Shown one piece after another: positions 24,474 to 31,039 of a stretch of 39,643 bases of DNA. Source of the DNA: Streptomyces guryensis. Lineage in GTDB: Bacteria > Actinomycetota > Actinomycetes > Streptomycetales > Streptomycetaceae. The translations under genes were made by a program, and so were the position numbers. The stretch spans positions 83,102 through 122,744 of the forward strand of contig NZ_JAJSBI010000029.1 of the NCBI RefSeq assembly GCF_021261325.1, given 5' to 3'. Positions within the stretch are counted from its first letter, which is position 1. Every line of letters begins with the position of its first letter. The notes under the pieces were generated by a model. That model was not told the origin of the DNA. It saw nothing but the letters and a program-made list of their open reading frames with translations, and made no database searches.

Positions 24474-25038
24474 GACCCGGCAGCGTAGCGCCGTCTGCGC
24501 CGTCCTTGCTCTCGCTCGTGCTCGGGGGGTCTGTCGTTACCTGGAACAGCCTTACCTTCCGCGCCGCTTGGAGCAGCGGTTTCCTCGGTAGTGACCGGGT
24601 GGCACAAGCGCCGCATCGTGCGGCATCAAGGGCCGCTGTCGCCCACGACGGCCACGCTCCGGCAGCACCGCCCGGTCCCCCACACCGCTACTCGTCCTGG
24701 GAGATCTCCGTGTCGTCGCCGGTACCCACCACCCGACCCTCCGCCGATCCGGTCGCCGGAAGGCGCACCCGCCACACGGCCAGTGTGCTGGCCGCCTCGG
24801 TGGTGGGCTTCTTCGCCGGCAACACCCGTGGAAGTCCACCGGGGTTGAACCCCCGGCCAGGAGGAGTGTGCGGCTTGCCGCGTCCGCAGGGCCCAGTCGA
24901 GGGCGTCGTCGGCGACGGCTTCCCGGCCGTCATGGAAGGCGGTGCCGTGGTCCCGGCCCGGGTACTCCCGGTATTCGGTGAGCGCGGCGGAACGACGGTA
25001 GCAGGGACGCGCCGGGGATGGCCGTGCGGCCGGTCGGG
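24474..25038. other. Intergenic region, possible decayed coding sequence
   Basis: No gene with a recognisable domain. A minus-strand frame (24688-24933) ends TLAVWRVRLPATGSAEGRVV then GTGDDTEISQDE, which reads like the tail of a real protein but I cannot identify it. A small hairpin CCGGGG-TTGAAC-CCCCGG lies at 24839-24856. I treat the stretch as spacer plus possible relic. Confidence 0.35.
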
Positions 25039-25368
25039 TCAGGCGGCGGGGCCCTCGGACTCCTCGACGATGCCCTTGAGCTGGGTGACGGCGGTCATGG
25101 CGGTGGGCCAGCCGGCGTAGAAGGCCAGATGGGTCAGGGCCTCGCCGAGCTCCTCCTTGCTCAGGCCGTTGTCCAGGGCGAGCTTGAGGTGGAAGCCGAG
25201 CTGCTCGGTCCGGTAGAGCGCCGCGAGCGCGGTGACGGTGATCAGGCTGCGCTCACGCGGCGACAGCCCGGCACGCTCCCACACGTCTTTGAAGAGGACC
25301 TCGTCGGTCAGCTCGACCAGCTTGGGGGCCACGGCGGCCAGGGCTCGCGGGGCGGTCTGCTCGGCCAT
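25039..25368 (-). CDS. Carboxymuconolactone decarboxylase-family protein
   Basis: 109 aa from ATG. A single CMD domain: FKDVWERAGLSPRERSLITVTALAAL, then YRTEQLGFHLKLALDNGLSKEELGEALTHLAFYAGWPTAMTAV. The His in the GFHLKLALDNG helix is kept, and there is no CxxC of the AhpD branch, so it belongs to the gamma-carboxymuconolactone decarboxylase-like branch rather than peroxidase partners. Function in Streptomyces is unknown. It is divergent from an MmyB-type XRE regulator, a pairing seen often in this genus and consistent with direct control. Confidence 0.88.
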   Translation of the reverse strand: MAEQTAPRALAAVAPKLVELTDEVLFKDVWERAGLSPRERSLITVTALAALYRTEQLGFHLKLALDNGLSKEELGEALTHLAFYAGWPTAMTAVTQLKGIVEESEGPAA

Positions 25369-25457
25369 GGTGCGGACAACTCCTCGTATCGATCGTTCAT
25401 GCGTCCACCGTCGATGAAAACGCAGGTCACACAGCGGGAGAAGGTAGGGCTTTTCCA

Positions 25458-25472
25458 GGTAACGGCAGTACC
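25458..25472. promoter_or_regulatory. Candidate XRE operator between CMD and XRE genes
   Basis: GGTA-N7-TACC dyad with an extra G/C pair, in the 140-bp divergent gap. TAGCCT at 25496-25501 lies 7 nt before the XRE GTG start, suggesting a leaderless mRNA. Confidence 0.4.
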
Positions 25473-25508
25473 CCCCAGGTCCCGCACGGTGGTCCTAGCC
25501 TGGTAGGC

Positions 25509-26408
25509 GTGGACAGCAGGAACGAGATCAAGGAGTTCCTGGCCTCACGCCGGGCCAGGATCACCCCGCAGCAGGCAGGCCTCCCCGCCTACGGCGGCAA
25601 TCGCCGGGTTCCCGGTCTGCGCCGTGAAGAGGTCGCCATGCTCGCCGGGATGAGCGTCGACTACTACGTCCGTCTGGAGCGCGGCAACCTGTCCGGCGTC
25701 TCAGAGTCCGTGCTGGACTCCCTCGCGCGGGCACTCCGGCTCGACGAGGCCGAACGCGACCACCTCAACGACCTGGCCCGCGCCGCCAACACCGCGCCGC
25801 ACCGGCGCCGCCGGCCCCTACACCAGCAGGCGCAGGTCCCGCCGAGCGTGCACCGGGTCCTGGACTCCGTGACCGACGTACCCGCGTTCGTCCGCAACGG
25901 CCGTCTGGACTTCCTCGCCGGCAACCGGCTCGGCTACGCCCTGTACGCCCCCTTGTTCGCCGGCGGGCACCAGCCGCCGGTGAACATGGCCCGGTTCAAG
26001 TTCCTCGATCCGCGCGGCCGGGAGTTCTTCGGCCTCCACTGGGAGGAGTCGATGCAGAACACGGTCGCCCTGCTGCGCACCGAAGCCGGACGCAATCCGC
26101 ACGACAAGCCCCTGACCGACCTCATCGGCGAACTCGTCACCCGCAGCGAGGACTTCCGCACCGCCTGGGCCAAGCACAACGTGCGCCTGCACTACACCGG
26201 CCGCAAACACCTCCACCACCCCGTCGTCGGCGATCTCACCCTCGCCTTCGACGCCATGCAACTGCCCGCACAGCCCGGTCTGAGCCTGACCGTCATGACC
26301 GCGGAACCCGGCTCTCCGAACGAGGACGCCCTCAGGCTGCTGGCCAGCTGGGCCGCCACCGCCGACGTGGCACTGCCGCAGGGAGTCCTGGACCAGCCCG
26401 CCCAGTGA
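25509..26408 (+). CDS. XRE-family regulator with MmyB-like ligand domain
   Basis: 299 aa from GTG. Residues about 1-80 are the helix-turn-helix: RNEIKEFLASRRARITPQQAGL, then GLRREEVAMLAGMSVDYYVRLERGNLSGVSESVLDSLARAL. Residues about 115-285 are the PAS-like MmyB domain (VPAFVRNGRLDFLAGNRLGYALYAPLF, RFKFLDPRGREFFGLHWEE, KHNVRLHYTGRKHLHHPVVGDLTLAFDAMQLP), which binds fatty-acid-like ligands in the family member studied structurally. Divergent from the CMD gene, which is the likely target. Confidence 0.92.
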   Translation: MDSRNEIKEFLASRRARITPQQAGLPAYGGNRRVPGLRREEVAMLAGMSVDYYVRLERGNLSGVSESVLDSLARALRLDEAERDHLNDLARAANTAPHRRRRPLHQQAQVPPSVHRVLDSVTDVPAFVRNGRLDFLAGNRLGYALYAPLFAGGHQPPVNMARFKFLDPRGREFFGLHWEESMQNTVALLRTEAGRNPHDKPLTDLIGELVTRSEDFRTAWAKHNVRLHYTGRKHLHHPVVGDLTLAFDAMQLPAQPGLSLTVMTAEPGSPNEDALRLLASWAATADVALPQGVLDQPAQ

Positions 26409-26507
26409 TCTACCCGACCCGCCAACGATGGTGCAGGTGACGATAATCGGTTGCCGGTCGGCGACGGTGGTGGATGCAATGTCCGGCATGATCACCCAGA
26501 TGCAAGC

Positions 26508-27620
26508 ATGAACACGCCACCATCGCCGCCCGGAGCGGAGCGGGCTGACGGATCACCCGTCCGGATCGGTGCTCTCGTCCCGCTGACTCGGCCCGGCTGG
26601 GTCGAAGCAGGCCAACACCTGCTCATCGGGCTCGAGTCGGCGGTTCGCGACGTCAACCACGCCGACGGGATCGCGGGGAGGCCCCTTGAGCTGGTGGTCC
26701 GGGACACCGCGGCGGATCCCCAGAGGGCCGCGGCGGCCGTGGACGAACTGGCCGGCCTGGGCGTGGCCGCCTTGGCGGGTGAGTATCACAGCGTCGTCGC
26801 TCGCGCCGCCGCCGCCAGGGCCGACGCCCTCGGCCTGCCGTTCCTGTGCTCGTCAGCGGTTCTCGACGCGCTCACCGAACAGCCGACGCAGTGGGTCGCC
26901 CGTCTCTGCCCACCGCAGTCGCGCGGCTGGCGGACCTACGCCGACTTCCTCCTCGGCGCGGGTCACCGTCGTATCGCCGTGGCAACCCAGCCAAGCGTCT
27001 ACTGGGCAACCGGGACCCGCGTCCTGCGGGAGTGCCTCGCATCACGCGGCGGCACCGTCATCGAGCTCGACATGAGCGCGCTCACCCCCGCGGCCGTGTG
27101 CGACGAACTCGCCGACCGTCGTGCTACAGCCCTCCTTCTTCTGGTCGGTCACCCGGAGCCGGCCGTGCCGATCGTCCAGTCCGTCCGCCACGACCAGCGC
27201 CTCGCCGAGATCCTGATCGGTGCTCCGGCCGGCCAACCGGAGTTCGCCGAATGGGCGAGGCTGCTGGGCGAGGACGGCGCCGCGATCCCGTTCCTGCGCT
27301 ACTTGCCCGAGCGCCTCAGCCCCCTCGGTGTACGAGTCGGGACGGCCCTCCGCGAACGGCTGGCCCAAACACCCTCCTTCGTGGCTTTCGAGGGCTACGA
27401 CACGATCGCCGTCCTCGCTGACGTACTGCGTGCCCATGGCGCGGACCGGGCGCGCACCGCCGAATCCTGGCCGCGCGTTGCGGTCGAAGGCACCCGCGGG
27501 CAGATCCGGTTCTCCCGCACGCCGGGCGTCAGCGTGTGGCAGTGGGCCGGGGCGCCGATCCAAGTCGTCGACCGAGATCCGGCGCGGCCCGACCGCTTTC
27601 GGGTCCTTCACACCGGTTGA
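26508..27620 (+). CDS. Substrate-binding-protein-like protein without signal peptide
   Basis: 370 aa from ATG at 26508 (weak ribosome binding site; an in-frame upstream start would add only 19 residues without a signal sequence). The sequence follows the LivJ/AmiC-type periplasmic-binding fold: VRIGALVPLTRPGWVEAGQHLLIGLESAVRDVN, then GIAGRPLELVVRDTAADPQRAAAAVDEL, VAALAGEYHSVVARAAAARADALGLPFLCSSAV, and FVAFEGYDTIAVLADVLRAHGADR. It has neither a hydrophobic leader nor a lipobox Cys, so it should stay in the cytoplasm, and no ABC permease is nearby. It may be a cytosolic sensor or a decayed binding protein. It is convergent with rph, separated by 7 nt. Confidence 0.75.
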   Translation: MNTPPSPPGAERADGSPVRIGALVPLTRPGWVEAGQHLLIGLESAVRDVNHADGIAGRPLELVVRDTAADPQRAAAAVDELAGLGVAALAGEYHSVVARAAAARADALGLPFLCSSAVLDALTEQPTQWVARLCPPQSRGWRTYADFLLGAGHRRIAVATQPSVYWATGTRVLRECLASRGGTVIELDMSALTPAAVCDELADRRATALLLLVGHPEPAVPIVQSVRHDQRLAEILIGAPAGQPEFAEWARLLGEDGAAIPFLRYLPERLSPLGVRVGTALRERLAQTPSFVAFEGYDTIAVLADVLRAHGADRARTAESWPRVAVEGTRGQIRFSRTPGVSVWQWAGAPIQVVDRDPARPDRFRVLHTG

Positions 27621-27627
27621 GGGAGCA

Positions 27628-30225
27628 TCAAGGCAGGATCTCGATGTACCCGTCGGTTCCGTGGACGCGGATCCGCTGCCCGTCCCGGATCAGCCGGGTG
27701 GCCTGGTCGACCCCCACGACGGCCGGCAAGCCGTATTCCCGGGCGATCACCGCGCCATGGGTCATCAGGCCGCCCACCTCCGTCACCAGACCCGCGATTC
27801 CGACGAACAGCGGCGACCAACTGGGGTCCGTGAAGGTCGTGACGAGGATGTCGCCCGCTTCGAGCTCGGCCTGTGCCATGTCGAGGATGACGCGGGCCCG
27901 TCCCTCGATGGTCCCCGCGGAGACCGGCAGGCCGATCAGGGCGCCGGCCGGCACGTCGTCGCGCCGGTACGCCCCGGTGACGGCCTCGCCGTCCGAGGTG
28001 AGCACCCGGGGCGGGGTCAGCGCGTGGTACGACCGGAAGGCGTCCTTGCGCTGCCGGATGAGCCGGCCGTCGACCTGGTTCGAGCGCACGGTCTCGTGGA
28101 GCTCCTGGAACGTGAGGTAGAAGACGTCCTCCTGCTCAGGGAGCACGCCTGTCTGCACGAGCCGCTCGGCCTCCGCCAGCAGGGCCTGCCTGTAGACGAA
28201 GTAGCGGCTGATGATGCCGTACTTCGGGTACTCCCGGTACCCGATGAAGGCTCGGACCTGGTCGATCATCCGCTTGGTCTCGTCGGCCTTCCGGTCCCCG
28301 TCCGGCAGGGCGCGCAAGCGTGACAGCACGTCCTGTTCCTTCTTCCGCGCCTTCTGCCGCCCTTGCTCGAAGCGCCGTTCGGCGGCGCCCGGTTCGAAGT
28401 TCCTGACGTTGTCGAGGATCACGGGGACGAGCGTGCCGGGGCGCTCGCGCCAGCGCGGCCTCGTGATGTCGATCTCGCCGACGCAGCGCATGCCGTACCG
28501 ATCGAGGTAGGCCTCGATGGCGTCGCGCGCTTCGGTCCCGCCCGCGAGTTTCGCCAGCTCGTCAAGGAAGCCCTCGTCCTCGACGCCCTCCAGGAACGCC
28601 ACCACCTCCGGGTACGGGCGGATCACGTCCGCGACGTCGAGCAGCGCCAGTCCCATCTCCGACGTGACGTTGCCGGGGGCGGACAGCGTGAGCGTGTCGG
28701 CCGCGTTCTTCTCGCCGAGCCACTCCTGAAGCTTGTCGTTGAGCCACCACGTGGCTTCCATCCCCGCCATGATCGCCTGCATGTTCAGCGGATCGCTGAG
28801 GACTCGCTTGTGCTCCTCGAAAGCCTCCAGCAGGAAGTCGAACAGCGCCGGTCCGGTCCTCGTCCGGATGTCGCGCTCCAGGGCGGCGATGGACGCCCGG
28901 CTGCGCTCGATCAGCTCGGTGACGATTGCCGGATCAGCCTCGGTGGGGGCGGAGGCGGCACCGGCCGGTGGCCCGCCGGGGCCGGCGTCCGGGAGCGACG
29001 GGACAAAATCGCCGCGGTCGAGGACTGTCTCCAGCGCGTCCCTGATCAGCGGGTCTCCTCTCCCGACCACGTCCAGGAGGGCAGCACGGCTCGCGGGCGA
29101 GGCCAGGCGTCGGGTGGCGTCGACGAACAGCCGCCCGCCGGCCTCGAGCATGGGCGCCATGGCCGTCAGCTGCCACACGGAGATGCCCAGGGGTTTCATG
29201 GGGTCGGTCATCATCTGCTGATGGCCGACGGAGAGGTAGACGTGATTGTCCTGGTCGCCGGTCTCGGGAATGGGGAACAGCGTGGTGATCGGCCGGCTCT
29301 GAACGATCTGGAAGCCACCGTCGACCAGGCACCATTCGATGTCCTGCGGGCGGCCGAAGTGCGCTTCGATCCGTCGTCCCAGCCGCACGAGCTGGACGAC
29401 CTGCGCGTCCGTCAGCGCCGGCTGCTCCTGCTGCTGCGAGTCGATCGCCACTTCCCGCGTTCCGCCGTCCGGCAGGGCTTGCACGGCGCGCTGTTTGGCG
29501 GCGATCGTCCTGGTGACGACTTCGCCGTCCCGCACCTTGAAGACATCCGGGTTCACCAGGCCGGAGACCAGGGCCTCGCCGAGGCCGAAGCCGGCGTCCA
29601 CGGTGGCGACCTTCCGGTGGCCCGTGACGGGGTCTGCCGTGAACAGGATGCCGGCCGCCTGCGGGAAGGCCATCCGCTGCACGACCACGGCCATGTGGAC
29701 CGTACGGTGATCGATGCCGTTCCGCTGACGGTAGGTCACGGCCCGCTCGGTGAACAGCGAGGCCCAGCACCGGCTGACGTGCTGCAGGACCGCCGCCGGC
29801 CCCATGACGTTCAGATACGTGTCCTGCTGACCGGCGAAGGAGGCCGTGGGGAGGTCCTCCGCCGTCGCGCTGGATCGCACCGCGTAGGCGGCTTGCCCGC
29901 CGAGCCGGCCGAGCGCGCGGGTGATCGCCGCCGCGAGATCGCCCGGGAGGGCAGTCTCCTCGATGGTCCGGCGGATCTGCGCGCTGAGCGTGCGGATCGC
30001 CTCCCGGTCGTCCGGGTTCGTGCGCGACAGCTCATCCAGCCGCTCGTCGATCGACGGCGCCTCCGCCATGATCCGGCGGAAGGCGTCCGTCGTCACGCAG
30101 AACCCACCCGGTACTCGGATGCCTTCGATCCGCGACAGCCCGCCCAGGTGAGCGCCCTTGCCGCCGACGACCGCGACCTGTGTCTCGTCCACCTCTTGAA
30201 GATCCAACACGTACTGCCCCGTCAC
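27628..30225 (-). CDS. rph: Rifampin phosphotransferase (Rph)
   Basis: 865 aa from GTG at 30225, chosen because GGAGG lies about 8 nt upstream and Rph proteins begin close to QYVLDLQEV. The frame is open further to 30318, with an in-frame ATG at 30282. Layout as in characterised Rph: an ATP-grasp domain (AVVGGKGAHLGGLSRIEGIRVPGGFCVTT; YAVRSSATAEDLPTASFAGQQDTYLNV; MAFPQAAGILFTADPVTGHRKV; DIEWCLVDGGFQIVQSRPITTL), a rifampin-binding middle part, and a C-terminal swivelling His domain. The last reads GGLMTHGAVIAREYGLPAVVGV, with the phosphate-shuttling His at about 823. It transfers the beta-phosphate of ATP to the C21 hydroxyl of rifampin (family knowledge). The RAE module upstream supports the rifamycin assignment over PEP synthase or pyruvate phosphate dikinase. 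Confidence 0.95.
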   Translation of the reverse strand: MTGQYVLDLQEVDETQVAVVGGKGAHLGGLSRIEGIRVPGGFCVTTDAFRRIMAEAPSIDERLDELSRTNPDDREAIRTLSAQIRRTIEETALPGDLAAAITRALGRLGGQAAYAVRSSATAEDLPTASFAGQQDTYLNVMGPAAVLQHVSRCWASLFTERAVTYRQRNGIDHRTVHMAVVVQRMAFPQAAGILFTADPVTGHRKVATVDAGFGLGEALVSGLVNPDVFKVRDGEVVTRTIAAKQRAVQALPDGGTREVAIDSQQQEQPALTDAQVVQLVRLGRRIEAHFGRPQDIEWCLVDGGFQIVQSRPITTLFPIPETGDQDNHVYLSVGHQQMMTDPMKPLGISVWQLTAMAPMLEAGGRLFVDATRRLASPASRAALLDVVGRGDPLIRDALETVLDRGDFVPSLPDAGPGGPPAGAASAPTEADPAIVTELIERSRASIAALERDIRTRTGPALFDFLLEAFEEHKRVLSDPLNMQAIMAGMEATWWLNDKLQEWLGEKNAADTLTLSAPGNVTSEMGLALLDVADVIRPYPEVVAFLEGVEDEGFLDELAKLAGGTEARDAIEAYLDRYGMRCVGEIDITRPRWRERPGTLVPVILDNVRNFEPGAAERRFEQGRQKARKKEQDVLSRLRALPDGDRKADETKRMIDQVRAFIGYREYPKYGIISRYFVYRQALLAEAERLVQTGVLPEQEDVFYLTFQELHETVRSNQVDGRLIRQRKDAFRSYHALTPPRVLTSDGEAVTGAYRRDDVPAGALIGLPVSAGTIEGRARVILDMAQAELEAGDILVTTFTDPSWSPLFVGIAGLVTEVGGLMTHGAVIAREYGLPAVVGVDQATRLIRDGQRIRVHGTDGYIEILP

Positions 30226-30281
30226 CGCGACACCTCCGAGACAGCCGTGCTCCCTCGCGTCCTCATCCCTGAGTCCCCCCA

Positions 30282-30407
30282 TTTCCGCAGGTTGTGCCAC
30301 CGGCCGACGATTCTGCACCGCGACCGGGGCCTTGCGGCAAGCCCCCCAGTGCGCTATAGGTTGATAGTGGCAAGGAGAGTTCTCTCTCCTTGCCTTTGTT
30401 TTTTGAC
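30282..30407 (-). promoter_or_regulatory. Extended RAE control module upstream of rph
   Basis: On the minus strand in order: GTCAAAAAACAAAGG from 30407; a 26-nt perfect hairpin 30394-30369 (11-bp stem, 4-nt loop); CACTATCAACC; TATAGC at 30358-30353; the RAE at 30346-30326; CAGAATC at 30315-30309; ACCTGCGGAAA at 30292-30282. Distances match the rox module exactly from the hairpin onward; there is one 1-nt indel in the GTCAA-to-hairpin segment. A leader of about 120 nt would precede the GTG start. Confidence 0.85.
30326..30346 (-). promoter_or_regulatory. Rifamycin-associated element (RAE) of rph
   Basis: Arms GGGGCCTTGC (30326-30335) and GCAAGCCCCC (30337-30346) around a central G on the plus strand; one mismatch, at a different position of the arm from that in the rox copy. 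This is the same element reported upstream of rifamycin-resistance genes. Confidence 0.88.
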
Positions 30408-30488
30408 GCGGCGCTTCCAGGGCCTCCGGTCGGCGACCTCGTCATGGCGGTCCGAAACGGACCGGCCGCGCCCCGAGAGCCCGCCCGC

Positions 30489-30677
30489 TCAGTGACGAGA
30501 CGGGCCCGCGACGGTGCTGCCGGAGGCTTCGACGGCACCGAGATCCGGCGCGGAACCCCAGTACGGCAGAGCGACATCGACCCCCTCGTCGATCAAAGCG
30601 CTGTTCGCGGCGAGGCGGAGGTGGGGGCAGTACGGGGAGTGCGCCGTCCCCCTGGCCGTGTCGAGCAGCAGGGAGTC
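30489..30677 (-). pseudogene. Remnant: C-terminus of a beta-helix polysaccharide lyase
   Basis: An open minus-strand stretch of 62 codons reads DSLLLDTARGTAHSPYCPHL, then RLAANSALIDEGVDVALPYW and GSAPDLGAVE, ending at TGA 30491-30489. The sequence LxxxSxLIDxGxDVxLPYxGxAPDLGAxE is the typical last coil of right-handed beta-helix pectate lyases (PL9/PL1-like). No start, signal peptide or helix repeats remain. Confidence 0.55.
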
Positions 30678-31038
30678 AGCGAACCCTGCTCGTCAGGCGG
30701 TACGAGCCGCACGGCAGCCGGTAGCACGCCACACCGTCCGCGTGCCCGAGAACCGCACGCCGTCGACGTGGGCCGGCGGGGTCCGCCCCTCGCGGACGGA
30801 GTCGCCAGAGAGCGCCGGAAGACGCAGGGTGGCCTAGCTGTTGGCGGGCACCGCGGCCTCGTACGACAGAGTCCGCCCCCGTCCGTCACCCGCCGCTCGC
30901 TCCTGATCCGGCCGTACGGCGATTGGTGCGAGCCGGTGACATGGGTGATCCTTCCCGTGGGGTCGAGGTGCGGCTGCCGTAGGAAGTGCTGGACGACCTC
31001 GGCCACTGGGCTTGGGTCGATGCCGACCGCCGACACCG
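30676..31038 (-). pseudogene. Remnant: GH78 alpha-L-rhamnosidase C-terminus, frameshifted
   Basis: Reading in from 31038, one frame gives GRITHVTGSHQSPYGRIRSE then RRVTDGG; the next frame continues RTLSYEAAVPANS then TAG near 30840; past the stop ATLRLPALSGDSVREGRTPP and AHVDGVRF; and a third frame gives ACYRLPCGSYRLTS. Joined, these match the C-terminal beta-sandwich of bacterial alpha-L-rhamnosidases, with two frameshifts and one in-frame stop. It lies directly downstream of the GH36 gene on the same strand. Confidence 0.55.
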
Positions 31039-31039
31039 C

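Noticed and set aside
24839..24856. tRNA T-arm-like hairpin
   Set aside because: The loop is 6 nt and no acceptor, D or anticodon arms flank it.
30226..30318. Upstream extension of rph
   Set aside because: The frame is open to 30318 and has an ATG at 30282, but Shine-Dalgarno and family N-terminus favour GTG at 30225; the extension overlaps the RAE leader boxes.
30369..30400. Rho-independent terminator on the plus strand
   Set aside because: The hairpin plus T-run looks like one, but it is placed identically in both RAE promoter modules and has no plus-strand gene ending there, so I treat it as part of the module while noting it could insulate.
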